NCBI RefSeq assembly: GCF_000346465.2
Contig: NC_034015.1
Coordinates: 12,314,637-12,378,636, forward strand
Direction: 5' to 3'
From: Prunus persica
Lineage: Eukaryota; Streptophyta; Magnoliopsida; Rosales; Rosaceae
DNA: 64,000 nucleotides
The notes under the pieces were generated by a model that made no database searches, was not told where the DNA came from, and saw nothing but the letters and a program-made list of their open reading frames with translations. Numbering within the stretch: the stretch's first letter is position 1; every line of letters begins with the position of its first letter. Made by a program: the position numbers and the translations under genes. Positions 1 through 18,800 of this stretch are shown piece by piece.

Positions 1-391
1 AATTAAATTTTAAAATAAAAAAACCTCTCTTACTCTTTGAATGGCAGCACATGTTGGGAAACAAAGACTAGCTGGGAGGGAGAGTGGAAGTAACATGCAT
101 CATCAAAACAAAAACAAAGACAACAACAACAACAACAACAACAAAATAAAATAAATTTAACAAGGACAAAAAAAAGAGAAAAAAAATTACCAAAAGTAAG
201 AACATGTGCATACATACTCAAAAGTGAAATAAATAAAAATGTTTAATTCGATCTGGCCTTTGTATTTTAGCTCTTGCATTGGGACAGATTTAATTTCCTA
301 ATTATAGTTTTTAATTTTTAATTATATAATTATGGGTGAAGAGCACATGCATTAAGTCACTAATTAAGCATTTGCATGAAATACTACTTAC
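1..391 (-). other. Intron 1 (partial) of the ABCG22-like gene
   Basis: AT-rich sequence with no coding potential, following the GTAAGT donor at 391-386 on the minus strand. The (CAA)n-like run near 120-145 is a short microsatellite. The acceptor and next exon are outside the window. Confidence 0.7.
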
Positions 392-776
392 GGATATCAT
401 CGTCGTCGCTAAAAGGCTTTGAGTCGGCGATGTTATCCGGGGGCACAGTGAAGCCAGTGAAGGAGAATGAGAACCCCAAGCTGGCGCTGGAGGCTCGGCT
501 TAGAGCAGCGCCACTGCTGACCTCATCCAGGTCCAGCTTCATTTGGGCGCTCCTAGACTTCCTAATGTGTGTGTTTTTGCCAACACTGCCGCTACCACGC
601 CCGGGTGACGCCCCCATCATGCGCCGGCTAGACTTCCTCGATAGGGTGCTGCTGCCGTCTGCTGACCCCACAATGGCTTCGCCTAGTGGAGGTGACTTGA
701 ACGCGGCCGCCACAGTTTCCGCTAGTTGATCGGACTTGGTCCTTGGCAGCACGGATGAGCTTGGTAATTTCTCCAT
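392..776 (-). CDS. ABCG22: ABC transporter G family member 22-like, first coding exon (partial gene)
   Basis: Half-size ABC transporter of the WBC/ABCG subfamily, a plasma-membrane exporter; Arabidopsis ABCG22 acts in stomatal regulation (family knowledge). Only the N-terminal cytosolic leader of about 128 residues is here. It carries the family's conserved low-complexity signature: TLSRKSSRR followed by MGASPGR, then HIRKSRSAQMKL, SSGAALSRASSASLG and SFSFTGF, ending in SKPFSDDD. Start ATG is at 776-774. The exon ends at 392, just before a GTAAGT donor, so the conserved Ile-Pro codons span the junction. The ATP-binding and membrane domains lie beyond the left edge; bases 1-391 are intron. A leader intron lies directly upstream. 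Family assignment is strong from the leader alone. Confidence 0.88.
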
Positions 777-782
777 TTTTCA

Positions 783-1430
783 CTAGAGGGAAATTAGAAA
801 AAAAAAATGTACAAGTTAATTAAATTCATTTGCATGAATGTGATAATTAATTCATAATGTTTTACTACCTTTGGAAAATGAATGTGATGAGAAAATTACA
901 AGGCTTGGTGTGGAAAAATAAAATCAAAATTTAAATGGGAAAATCTTTGTAGAGAGGTAGGTATACAGTGCTAACAAAAGATTGTATGGTCTAAAGTTGC
1001 AAGGGAACCCACACCACAAAATGGGAGGAGCTTTAAGGTAGGAGCATTTAATAATGTTATCTTGTTAGAAATTGGAAAGAAACCTAATTAATCTTCTTCT
1101 ATACTTCAACAATGTCCTCATTCCTTATAATTAGCAGAAGAAAACTTGAGAAATTAAGTTGCAAAGCAAACTTAAAAGAGAAAAATGATGAAATCACAAT
1201 GTAATTAGTGGAAAGAAATTAATGATAGTTGGGGTTGCATCATGATATGCTAATTAGCATAGAAGTAAGAGAGAGAGAAAAGAAATGAAATGAAAAATGT
1301 TGAAAGTCCAAAACAATATGATTAGAAGGTAGGAAGAAAGAAAGAAAAAACTCCTAATGTATCCATACCTTATTCTTAGTTATATGACTGAAAAGGAATG
1401 AGCATGGAGTAGAGGATGACTAGATAGGAG

Positions 1431-1497
<67 letters not shown>

Positions 1498-1500
1498 ACC
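783..1500 (-). other. 5' leader intron and short leader exon of the ABCG22-like gene
   Basis: Reading the minus strand, a CCAAAG/GTAGC donor lies at 1500/1499 and a pyrimidine-rich CCCTCTAG acceptor ends at 783, six bases before the start codon. This predicts an intron of about 717 bases in the 5' leader. The intron begins almost immediately with a long (CT)n tract in transcript orientation. Inferred from splice signals only; transcript data would settle it. Confidence 0.55.
1433..1495. repeat. (GA)n microsatellite, about 31 units
   Basis: Uninterrupted GA dinucleotide repeat just inside the predicted leader intron of the ABCG22-like gene, read as (CT)n in the transcript. CT-rich leader tracts are common near plant transcription starts. 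Likely length-polymorphic. Confidence 0.95.
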
Positions 1501-1561
1501 TTTGGTGTTTTGAGAGGTATGATGCATGATCTTTCAACTTGTGGGTGCATCCTCTCCCTCT

Positions 1562-1570
1562 CTTTATAGA
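1562..1570 (-). promoter_or_regulatory. TATA box of the ABCG22-like gene
   Basis: TCTATAAAG on the minus strand, roughly 60 bases upstream of the predicted leader donor at 1500. This puts transcription start near 1535 and gives a short first leader exon. Positional inference. Confidence 0.5.
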
Positions 1571-1600
1571 GAGCAAAGCCCAATCAAGAGGGAATGTGAA

Positions 1601-4600
1601 GTTACCAAAATACCCTTGCAGTTCCCCCTATTATTTACAAAACACATGTAACTCTCCTAAAACCGTGTGATAACAACTTCACTCAAACCTTATTATATTA
1701 TATTGATTTCGTAGTGTTTCATTTGTCTCTATCCGGGTCTAGTACTATAAATCTTATTCATTCACAGCAAATAAGAAATTGATAATGACAAGTTAGTTGA
1801 TATTTTTTAACTTGAGATAAATGGTACGAGTCTACGCAAGACACGATTCATTAATAACGAAACAATCTAAATCATACTTGTATAACTCATCGAGTGCATC
1901 CATAATGTACTGTCTTACACGTGTTAGGACGATTTGGTGTTGCTGTTAAGGGTGGAATTTTGGTGATTTTGTTTCTGTATGAAATCAAAATTGTTGATGA
2001 GTTGCTAGTGCTATGGTATGAGCGATCAATTAAGTAACTTTTGACATTGATGATATCTGTTTTAACCTCATTTGGATGGATGATGTGCCGCCTAATCAAA
2101 TACCCCAATGCAAACAAAGACCACAAATTTTGTTTGCTTTGTTGGAGGGCCTACATGTCTCTGTAATATGAGGTCTTGGTTTGGTCTTAGATTACCCTTT
2201 AAACAGGGCACCAATTAATTTCTTTTGGTATTTAGCTCCCAAACGGTCCACATTAATTATTTTTCCTTCTCAATATAATATATATATATATATGTAATAC
2301 TGGAATTAATTTCAGTACGTACATTATCTTTTGCTTTCTAATACGCCTATATTATAACACATATTCAATCATTAATATAGTAAGTTAAGTTAAGTTAAAT
2401 TAAGTCTAACTTTAGAGTTTAAAATTTAAATATTAATAATCACACACATGTTTAAATTTGGGTTGATTCGCAACGTTACGACGACATGCCCCCGTGTAGT
2501 AACCTAGAGACACGATAATTTATTTGTATATTTTGGTGTCTATTTAAAGAGACCCTAATGTACGTAATGTTGTTGAAAAATTATTTAGTGTACCTCATAA
2601 GCAAGAAATTATATGACGTTTAGTGTATGAGTATTATAAATTAAATGAATCCATAACAATATCACATTGACATGATAGATTTAGGTACGGACAATAATTC
2701 CCGCGAATTATTTTGTAAATTTATTCGTGCTGTGACTCTTATTGGCACCTTATTGCACGTAATTTGGATTTGAAGTTTCCTTTGTCTGTGCCACCCTCCC
2801 ACTTTCTTTGACCTTTTCAAGGATACTAAACTTTGTTTTTATCACGTTTCTATTTTTAAACGTTCTCCGTTATATGAGGAAAAAGCAAAATAGATTTTGC
2901 AGTTCATATCCATTGCCATGCAAAGAGAAATTGGTTCATGCGATGTTGAGCGAAAAACAACATGAATGAAAGGAAAAATAGATACAAGCGATAGTGGAAT
3001 ATGAGGAAATCAAATATGCAAGGTTTTGGTTGCGGAGATGAACGTTTTTAATCACTTAAATTACATACAAATCTATTGTAAGAGCGTTTTCTTTATAATT
3101 AACCCATGAATTAAACCAAAAAATATTTAAACATCTACAGATGAATGACAAAAAATTTCTTTTTGGTGATATATATGTTGGTATTTTCATGAATGCAACT
3201 TGGTCACTCAAGATCATTGAATTTTCTCCGTGGCTGGGGTGTGTTTGGCCAAATTCATATAAATTTTAGAGCAATCCAGAGGGAACTGTGTAGTCTGTAG
3301 GATCGTCGAAATTATTTTTGGCAAGTTGGGCAAAGGGATAATGCCTTATCCTGCTAACTGTTTTTTTATATATCTTGATAAATTATTATTATGATTTGTT
3401 CATGAAATATAAAATACATGTCAAATTAGAGCAAATAATCAAGGGCCAACCTAAAAAGAAAAGGAGTGGAAGGGTGGAGTAGTAATTTAGGGTTGATGGA
3501 CCATTTGGCAGGTGATAGGTGTCCAGAAATAGCTAGGGTTTGGACAAAAAGTGGCCCCAAAAGCCAAAAGGACAATTTTGGTGGTTCCTGATGATAAGGA
3601 TCAAGGAGGAGCTGCGGTGGTTGTTTCATGGTAGGTCACCCTCGAATTCGATGGCTCCACCAAATCCTGCCTCGTGGCACCCTATTGTTAACAATCCTAA
3701 TAATAATTAACCAGCTGGTTCCCATCCTCAAGAATATCCCTTTATTTAGCTCCAAAAAAAAGAAAACATATTATTTATAGTTTTCATCGAATGGACACTT
3801 TATTAAAACCAAGTGTGCAAGTGTCGGACACTCAATCAAACATTTATGTTCAACGGTTAACGTCGTGTTTATAGTCAAGACACACCTTATACATGGTCAA
3901 GACACTCTTTGGACATGGATCAGCTTATACTTATAGTCAATTAATATGTTAATTCAATTATAATTTATATAAAATTAATAAACTACATTTGAAAAGCCTA
4001 GAAAGCATGAATTTCACTATATATGGTATTGTGAAATTGGAATCTGAACATCAATATTTTGTTTTTGTTTAATATATATAAATATTATTATAATAATAAT
4101 AAATTAATTGCCATGTCCTTGTGTATTAATTTTTTGAAGTTTGATGTTTTCGTGTTCCCGTATTGCGTATTTGTGTAACTGTATTTGTGTCCATGCAACA
4201 TAGATTTTCATTATATATATATATAGCTACTTTAATATGTCACTTATATATGATACTCTGAATTTATTAGATAAAGACACCAAATGTAATATGGTTTGAG
4301 GAACTATAAATCAATTCTACTTTTAATGTCCATGTGTTGGTTGTGTGTGTTGCTATTGTTGTTAGGGTTTCCAAAGACACTGGAATGGAGACAAGAACGT
4401 TGAGAACTATGCATGGTGGAGTTTAGGTCATATTCAAATAGATTGAATAAGATTGTAAACTAATTGAATTGTGTTGCTTGTTAGAATTTATGTTAATTAA
4501 TCATTTGTCAAATGGTTAGTACCCTTGAATTTAGGATAATTTTTTTTTTAAGTGAATCACATTGTCACGTAATGTTATTAATTTATATAAATAATATTTA

Positions 4601-7554
4601 ATATTTAATAATAATTATTATCTGCTATAAATAAATATAAAAAAACTAATTGTTATCCATCACGAAATACATTGTCGAATTTTCTCTTCTTCTTTTTTCA
4701 AAATAAAAACAAAGAAATCTGTTGAAAAATTTTCTCCCTCCAACTCTCCAAGGCGGTGCCGTCCAACTGAGGGAAAGGCACGTGACAAAGACGTGACTGC
4801 AAGGGATTAGGCAGTCAGTCTGAAAGTGAGGTCGAGTGTCCTGAGAGGATCGTAGCAAGCATATTATTTGTACCAGCGGCAACAGTTGTTATTAATACAA
4901 GCTGAAGCTGTCACTCGCTTGCCACGTGTAGGGTCAGCAATCGCCCAACCACACACGGTCCAGCTTGACTTGATGGCTCATTGGCTGCGAGTCCAGCACC
5001 ACAAATGCCATGACACGTAGGCAGATCAAATGGCTCGATCCCATTCAGCTGCCCTGTAGTGTTTACACGTGGTCCTCAAGATCACGCAGCTGATAGCATT
5101 GTGACTCGATCTTTTTTGCTCCTTTTTGGTCCCTTCATGCATGTGCACTGCACAACCAAGTGCAGAGCAGGTGGAGGAATTATGAAATTCAATTTGCAGA
5201 CCACACACAAACACAAAAGCTTAGAAAGTTGGAGGACCTTTATGTGGAAGGAAGCCAGCACAAAAGGAATTGGATGGGCAAAAGATGGAAAAGGCAAAAA
5301 GCTATACAGATTGGGAATTTTCTTCTTCTTATCTTCGCGTTTCGTCCTCTTATCTTATCACGCACAAAATTTTAAGAAAATTATAAATACGTATCATAAT
5401 AACTCGTGAATCATAAATATCAAGAAAATTCTAGGATATACATTTCTGTTTGTGAATATTCGAACTTAAAATGTTTGAATTTACAGTTCACATATACGAT
5501 TGATTAGACGATCTAAAATTAAAAGTGCAAAAGAAGCTTTGTAATTTGGGGATGAAGAAAGGGTAACTATTTATGCACCTAAAAAGTATAATCTCAATTA
5601 TTTAGTAGAAGTGGAAGGCCCTAAACCCTAGTGGAAGAAAATGGTGGACTGGACAACATGCATCAGCAATGAGTGAATTGGAAGTGGCTATGGCACTAGG
5701 GTAGTGATGCCTATTTGGTTTCTAATTAATTAAGAAAGGCTTCGTAGCAAAATCAAACTCAAGATTCAACATGTACCATTTAGATCCATTACAAAGACCA
5801 AAAAAACAAAAAAAAGTGGTATTCACATCACTTCTTGCAGCCTCCCACTAAGAAGAACAGATGGCAAGAGTCCAGTTATGGTGACACAAAACTTTTGTTG
5901 TAAATGAAAGATTCCCACTTAAAAAAACACCTTTGGGAAATAAAGGGCTTGATTGATAGACCTGAATTTGAAGTTTGAGCTAACTCCACCTTCCCTAGCT
6001 ACTACAAGAATATTATTGAGTATGCATATATATGCTTGAAATGAAATCTAATAATTAAATAATGGGATCTTTTTATGGAGCCGATGTCGAAAAGGAATGC
6101 TTTATAAATATTATTTATTTAAATTTGAATTAATTTTAAATTATATTTATTTCTAACAAGTAAGATTCGGTTGTGTGTACCGTAAATAAGTGTTTGGTAC
6201 TATTATAATTTTTCCAATAATTCTATACCCTACTACTTAAAATGAAAGACCCACTTGGAGAGTACCAAGTAGTACGTACTTCATATTAACATAGAAAAAA
6301 GTTGGAAAATAAATGAAGTTGATGACTTATTTGACTTTTGTCCCATAAAATACAAAAACCAAAATGAACATATTATGCATGGTGTCCTCGAGGGTTTTGA
6401 TTGTGAGAGAGCAATCAGGGAAAAGGCTGTAGGGGACACCTTCATCAAATCCAACACAGGCTGTTTCTTTCTGTTTTAATTTCAATGAGAAAATATTTCA
6501 ACAAAGAAAAAAGGAAGTGGTCCAAATAATGCAAAGGTGAAATCGACAGCGGGAAAGGGTGTCAAGGGTGGGGACTAACAACTTTTTTCTCATTTTCTTC
6601 TTCTTCTTCTTTCTTCTTCTCTCTCTCGTTTTCATCCCATAAGAAAGAGGGCTTGAAAGTGAAGGATGAATTAAAAGTTGGATATATCGTTTTTAGAAAG
6701 TTCATCAAAAGCTGTATCTGCAATGGAAAAAGATGGTGTGTGGTAGGTCAAATATCATGTGCTTCGAGCCATTGCTGAAACCAAATTATGAAAATAAAAA
6801 GAAAAGGAAAACCTCGGATCCATCATCAACTTAAAAGAAAACTTATTTGCTATCTGTTACTTATATATATATATATATTTTTCGATTGTATATCTGTGTT
6901 TTGAATTATAAGTTGAATGCATTAGCAAGAAACTTGTAGTTTAAGTGATTAATATATAGCAGATACTCCTGCACCCGAGGTTCTATTCGAATCCCTCAGC
7001 GTTCAATGTCACTTTGTATAAAAAAACAATATACATGCATTAATTTCCCACTAAAACCCTATCTCAACGATGGAAGTCAAGTGATCATCTCTTAAAACTC
7101 GATGTGAAGCGCATATCGATCTCATCATCTCTTCCCCTGTCTGTATGATTACTGTTTGACATCACATGTGTGTGGTTTCATTTTGAGTATTTGTGGACAA
7201 CCTAACAGCAATAATTTAAATTTAATGGCAAGCAGCTGGTGCATATTAGACAAATTTGATGGTTCAGTTTCAGTATGTGCTCTCTCTCTCTCTAGGCCCT
7301 ATCAATCAACGATGACGGATATGGACATTTTGCACTTTGACAGTACGTACGTACCACTCACATACAGACATATGATATGTACATATATATGAGGTGCATT
7401 TATAAGTTAACCAAAACCAAATTCACTTTTACACCAGATCTTGTAAAGTGCATTAAGCATTATATGACAGTGATTCGAGAAGTAAATCTTTAAAGTTTTT
7501 CGATTACAAATTTTTCTTGTAAGGAGTTGGACAAATTGTAAATCATAAAGACAT
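1601..7554. other. Intergenic, AT-rich, no gene recognised
   Basis: About 6 kb with no open frame showing conserved motifs or splice structure. It holds TA microsatellites (around 2275-2293, 4213-4225, 6866-6880), a pyrimidine-rich stretch near 6590-6640 and the G-box cluster listed separately. Short open frames here (for example 3426-3629 and 5059-5409) have no recognisable domains and are treated as chance. Confidence 0.6.
4779..5071. promoter_or_regulatory. Cluster of three G-box (CACGTG) motifs
   Basis: CACGTG occurs at 4779-4784, 4923-4928 and 5066-5071, with a related ACACGTAGG at about 5011. G-boxes bind bZIP and bHLH factors and ABRE-type contexts respond to abscisic acid (family knowledge). 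No gene is visible on either side close enough to assign them to. Confidence 0.4.
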
Positions 7555-7564
7555 TAAGATATGA

Positions 7565-7748
7565 CAGTCCCGATCTCTTGAACCACAGGGGTTCAAGAGA
7601 CTATGGTCACCTACCGTTGAATGTAACATTCAACGGTTCAAAAAGGTTTCTTAAAAAAAGTGCAAGAGTGAGAGAACCGTTGAATATACATCCAATGGTG
7701 AGTGACCACAAATCTCTTGGACCTCTGTAGTCCAAGAGATCGGGACTG
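7565..7748. mobile_element. 184-bp MITE with terminal hairpins, Mutator-type target duplication
   Basis: Terminal inverted repeats begin CAGTCCCGATCTCTTG on both ends. A perfect 10-bp target duplication TAAGATATGA flanks the element (7555-7564 and 7749-7758), a length typical of Mutator-like insertions. Each terminus is itself a hairpin: 7574-7584 pairs with 7590-7600, and 7713-7722 with 7730-7739. An inner perfect 11-bp stem with a 3-base loop lies at 7613-7637. There is no coding capacity. A 45-bp relative lies at 62369. Confidence 0.88.
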
Positions 7749-7758
7749 TAAGATATGA

Positions 7759-8545
7759 TAACTTAATGAAATGGTTAAATGGTTTTCCGTTTTGTAAGGG
7801 TATCTTTCACGAAGTCGAATTTTAAGGAAATATTTCAAAGATTGATGGTTGAGATCATTAAAATACATGCAAAGTTAGCTATCCTATAAACGTGTTGATC
7901 AAATTAGTTTAGCTTATTTGGTGGATCTGTGGGTTGAAGCTCTCTATGGCTTTTCTGGTTGATATGACCATATGCTACCTCCATCGTTTTCTCTGCAAAA
8001 AATTTTGTATGTCTATTATGCATAACCTCCGAAAACGATCAAACAGTAAGTACCTATCTGTTTCTCCCCTGGAAATTTAATTATATAAAACATATAAAGT
8101 GTATGAACAGGTTAGGGAACCTTGTCAAAATCAGAAATCTGAACCATAAATTGAAGCTTCTAAACGCATGGACGTGCTTTAATTACGTACCAAAAATAGA
8201 TGATAAAAAGACAAGTACAAGAGAAAAATGGATTCAATTACAAATAACTTCAAAACAAAAGTGACATGCTGCAGTCAATTCCAAAGTGAAAAAGAAATAG
8301 TGAACAGAAAACTAAATGGTAAATACAAAATGAGAGCACTAGAAGAAAAGAAAGAACAGGGCACTAACTCTCTCTCTCTCTCACCCCCTGAAACCTGCTG
8401 GCTGATCTCTACAACAGTATGCATCTCTAGTTCTGTTAATTCCTTTTTTCATGAAGGAGCAAATATTGGTACATATTGACTACATAGACTGTGTCGTTGA
8501 TTCTTTTTTTCTTATGCTTGATGGCTTCCCGAGAGAATCAGAGAC
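7759..8545. other. 3' flank of the CDPK gene
   Basis: Contains the likely 3' untranslated region of the kinase gene on the minus strand (stop at 8546). A short (TC)n tract lies near 8370. No other gene seen. Confidence 0.6.
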
Positions 8546-14006
<5,461 letters not shown>

Positions 14007-15293
14007 CAAACAAAAACACCAATCTCAGCTCCCTCTATGAATTTCAACATCCAAATCAATCTTCTTGAATCCCATTAACTACAAAGAACAATCCAATCAA
14101 GTCCCTACCTCTGCGGTCAGATCAGGGACCTGAACAAAACCTAGCTCGATTCTTTGCGCCCAACAGCATATGTTAGGAAATCCCAACTGCACCCTGTTCT
14201 GTTCAAATTCCCACAAAAGCACCCCAAAATTCAATTTTTCCCACAAATTCCATGGAAAAAATTAAAACATTGCATCCGAAAACGTATAGAAACGCCCAAA
14301 ATTTCGAGATATATCTCAAAAATCAACTGTGAATAAATTGAATCAAAATTTCTTCCAGAAAATCGAAATTTCGACAAATTACAATAAAATAGTAAGGGAT
14401 AAGAACGAAATTCAAGAAATTCAATTGTTGCCCCAAAAATGTACACACACACACAAAAAAAAAAACAATATTCAAATGATGAGAACAAAAATTTCTCCAG
14501 AAAATGAAAACCCTAAAATTGGAAATTGGAAAAAAAAAAATCGATGGAAAGTGCGGGAAATGAAGCTATTGAGAGCGGGTAGCAGAGTCGCGAAGAAGAA
14601 TGAGAAGCAATTGAAAGGAATCAAATCCTGTGACTCTGAAGTTTTGGTTAATTTTCGAAAATTGAAGGAACGCCATATCCACGTTCTGCATGTGGAGAAG
14701 GGGGAGAGATCGTGATCGACGCTACAAATCCATAATTACGTGTTAAGCTCGTGCCACGTAACAACAGACTAACAGCATAATCCATTAATTATTATATTTG
14801 AATTATATTTTGTTTTTTCTTAATAAGGATTTTTCTTTTTTGTGTGCGAGGAATTATTTGAATTATCTTACTTCTTAAATTTAATGATTTTGATAATAAA
14901 ATAAAAATCCATAAATCGTTATTGTGATTTATATTCCAATATAGCTCAAATGAACAAAATTATTTGGAACAAATGGAGTGTACATAAATCTAAAATTGCG
15001 TAAGTATCTTGTAGCTCAAATGATCAAGACCATTTACTCATGCAATCGAGATCATAGATTCGATTCTTCCTTCCTCAATATCTCTTGTATCAAAATAAAT
15101 AAATATACAATCTATGAATTATTAATATCATTTTAACATGATGTTAAACAACTACATTGGTTATATAATGTTATTTTTTGTTTGGTATCGAGGTTTCATG
15201 CATAGTAAGTCTCGGATTTAAGGTCCCAATCTAAGGTCCTAAGTTTAAGATGGAGTTTAAGGCCGTACATTTAAGGCTCATGGCAAAGGTACT
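14007..15293. other. CDPK upstream region and intergenic
   Basis: Holds the 5' leader and promoter of the kinase gene. An ABRE-like GCCACGTAAC lies near 14753. The open frame at 14329-14715 on the plus strand is Lys/Asn-rich, has no domain and overlaps the leader, so it is judged chance. AT-rich beyond 14770. Confidence 0.5.
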
Positions 15294-15863
15294 TCAATAT
15301 TTGGATAAAGTGCCAAAAACTCCCTGAACTATAACGCTTATCGAAAATGTCCACCATAAATTCTTTTTTCAGCCAATTTAGCCCTTATAATAAATTTTAT
15401 GGTCAATTTAACACCTACCGTCAAGTTTCGACACTTCCATCAAATTTTCCATCAATTATAAGAGTAAGTTTGTCATTTTACAAAATACAATATTAATAAA
15501 AATGTATAAAAAAATTTGTAAAAACAAAAACAAACAAAATTCAAAATAGAAAAAAGAAGAAAAAAAGTAAACACGGGCATGCTGCAGAACCCCATCCCCT
15601 CCATAGCCAAGTAAGGTCCTCCCTCACAGACACCCCCCCACCTCGCTTCCTCATCGAATGGAAAACTCGTAACAACCCTAGCGTTACGACCAAAAAAAGG
15701 GTTCTGAGAACTCATTTGGATTTGAGGTTAGGGTTTAAGCTTATTTGTTGTTAGGGTTTTGGGAACTCAATTTTGGCATTGCAACAACTCATCTCAAAAG
15801 AATGAAGACTTATGGGCTTTTTATAATAAAGACAAAATAGAGGGTTCTAGGTCGGCTAAGGAG

Positions 15864-18800
15864 CAGTGGCGGATCCACGTTGGGACAAGAGGGGTCGGAC
15901 GACCCCTTGGAAGGCTGGAAATTCGGCAAGGGACTCCATAAAAGCCCCCTTGGACAGCTGCTGGAAGCCCCCTTGTATGCACACAAAGTGCTCGACGAAA
16001 GTCCCAAACGAAATGTCCTGCGCTGCGCCTTGCGCGTATTTTTTTTTTTAAAACGAGCCTTGCCAAACGACGTCGTTTTGGGCCAGGTTTAAAAAAAAAA
16101 AAAACCGATTACAGAACAGCACGCACAGCAGCACAGATTCATTTTCTCCAAACCTTTCATTCCCAATTCCACAGCCCCTTTCCCATCCTCTCAAACCCTA
16201 ACCTCCCAACCTCCCAACCTTCGACAACCTCCATCAACTCTTCGTCGGTGGCCCAATGCCGATCACCACCACCTTCTACCGCCGTCCGCCGCCCATTTTT
16301 TAAACTACAAGTAAGTAAGCATGGAAAATCTGATATTAATAATTATAGTGATAATATATATTGTTGATATTGATATTTTTTTTTATGTAATGAAATTTAT
16401 GGATATGAATCATATTGATTGATTGAGTTTATGCTTGATTGAGTTTATGCTTGAAATTTATGGATATGAATCATATTGATATTTTTTTTAATGTAATTAA
16501 ATTTATGGATATGAAGCATAGTGATAATCATATTAATGTAGATTGATTGAGTTTATGCTTGATTGATAATATGAATTGATTGGGTATATTAAATATTGAT
16601 TGTTATTTGATATGATAATTTGGTATATTGAATATTGATTGATATGGGTTTAGGGAGTATATTGAATATTGAGAGTGGGTTATTGAAATTTTCATATTCA
16701 TATGATAATTTGGATAAAAATTAATGATTGATTGAATTAATTGATTTGTAGATTTATGGAACGATTCTTTAAAAGAAAATTATCTACGAATAGTTCTTCT
16801 CTGTCTAATCCGGGTAGTTCAAATGCAAGACCAATCGAAGTAGATGAGATCTTAGCTAATCTTCAAGCAGACCCTGGACTAAGAACTCGAATGGCGGATT
16901 ATAGTCCTAATATTCGGGATGAGATCCGAAGAGCATATCTACAAAAGGGACCTTGTCAACCTAGAAGTTATAAGTTCCCACAAACTAATCAATCAGGAAT
17001 TAATAGACGCTTCATTGCTCATTGGTTTGATGATCATGATTGGTTGGAATATAGTATTGCTAAAGATGCTGCGTTTTGTCTTCATTGTTATCTCTTCAAA
17101 TCTAATTTTGATCAAGTGGGTGGTGATGCATTTACTGGGGTAGGCTTCAATAATTGGAAGAAGGCGAAAGAAAGATTTAACCTTCATATTGGACCGGTTG
17201 GTAGTGTTCACAACCAAGCTAGAGAAGTTGCTTACAATTTGATGCATCAAATTAACTACACATATTGAAACAATTGTGATCAAGCAAACAAGCCAAGCTC
17301 GCACGGCTTATCGCACTTGCTTGAATGCATCACTTAAGTGCACTAGGTATTTGTTGCGGCAATGGCTTTCTTTTCGTGGTCATGATGAAAGTGCACAATC
17401 AAGTAATAAAGGGAATTATTTAGAGCTCTTGCAATTTCTTGCAGATCATGATGAAAAAGTTAAGGCCGTTGTGTTGGAAAATGCTCCGGAAAATTTAAAG
17501 TTAATAGCTCCTTTAATTCAAAAAGATCTTGTCAATTCTTGTGCCAAATAAACCATTGATCTTATCTTGAGTGATGTAAAAGATAGATATTTTTCAATAA
17601 TGGTGGATGAAGCACGTGATGTTTCAATAAAGGAGCAAATGGCGATTGTGTTGCGTTATGTGAATGACAAAGGACAAATAATTGAAAGGTTTGTGGGGGT
17701 TCAACATGTAACCGACACTACTTCAAGTGCACTAAAGGAAGCAATTGATGAATTCTTTTCTTCCGCGAATTTGAGTTTTTCCAAGCTACGAGGACAAGGT
17801 TATGATGAAGCTAGCAATATGAGAGGTGAGTTCAATGGCCTTAAGACAAAGATTTTGAGAGAACAACCTTGTGCATTTTATGTTCATTGCTTTGCTCATC
17901 AACTTCAACTAGCTCTTGTTGCGGTAGCAAAGAAAAACATTGATGTCAACTCTTTTTTCACAACGGCTAATAGTTTGGTTAATGTTGTTGGAGCATCTTG
18001 TAAGCGTCGCGATGCACTTAGAGCACAATACCAAGAAGAGCTTGTGAGAGCTTTTGAAGATGATTGTCTTATAACGGGGCGTGGCTTAAATCAAGAAAGG
18101 ACTCTCAAACGTGCCGGCGATACACGATGGAACTCACATTATGGTACGTTGATTAGTATCATTTCTATGTTCCCATATGTGGTGAATGTGCTTCAAATGA
18201 TTGTTGATGATAATCCTAATGATAGTTCAGGTGAAACCTATAAGTTATGGAGAGAAATACAATCTTTTGAGTTTGCGTTTCACTTATTTGTAATGAAAGC
18301 TATATTGGGAATAACAAACACTTTGTCTCTAGCATTGCAAAATAAAGATCAAGACATTGTGAGTGCAATGAATTTAGTGAAAACATGCAAGGAAAACCTG
18401 CAGTTGATGAGGGATAATGAGTTTGAAGAATTGGTTGAGCAAGCATCCTCGTTTTGTTACAAACATGATTTTATAGTTCCTACCATGGATGAGGAATATG
18501 TAATTCCAGGGAGATCACGGCGTAATGCTCCAATGAAGATTAATTATCATCGTTATCGTGTGAAGATCTTTATTCATGTAATTGATGGGCAACTTGCGGA
18601 ATTAAATGATCGCTTCAACGAGGTAAGTACTGAATTACTTACTTGTTTGGCATGCTTGAGTCCAAAAAATAACTTTGTGGCTTTTGACAAACGAAAGCTA
18701 GTTCGTCTTGCTCAATTTTATCCTTATGATTTTTCGGATAGAGACTTATTGATGCTTGAAGATCAACTTGGTGTTTATGTTCATCATATGCGTTCGAGTA

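Noticed and set aside
1380..1583. Minus-strand open frame with a Ser-Leu repeat
   Set aside because: It is the translation of the (CT)n microsatellite in the ABCG22 leader, not a protein gene.
5059..5409. 116-codon plus-strand open frame
   Set aside because: No recognisable domain and overlapping frames on both strands; looks like chance in the G-box region.
14329..14715. 128-codon plus-strand open frame beside the CDPK start
   Set aside because: Lys/Asn-rich, AT-driven composition, antisense to the CDPK leader, no domain.
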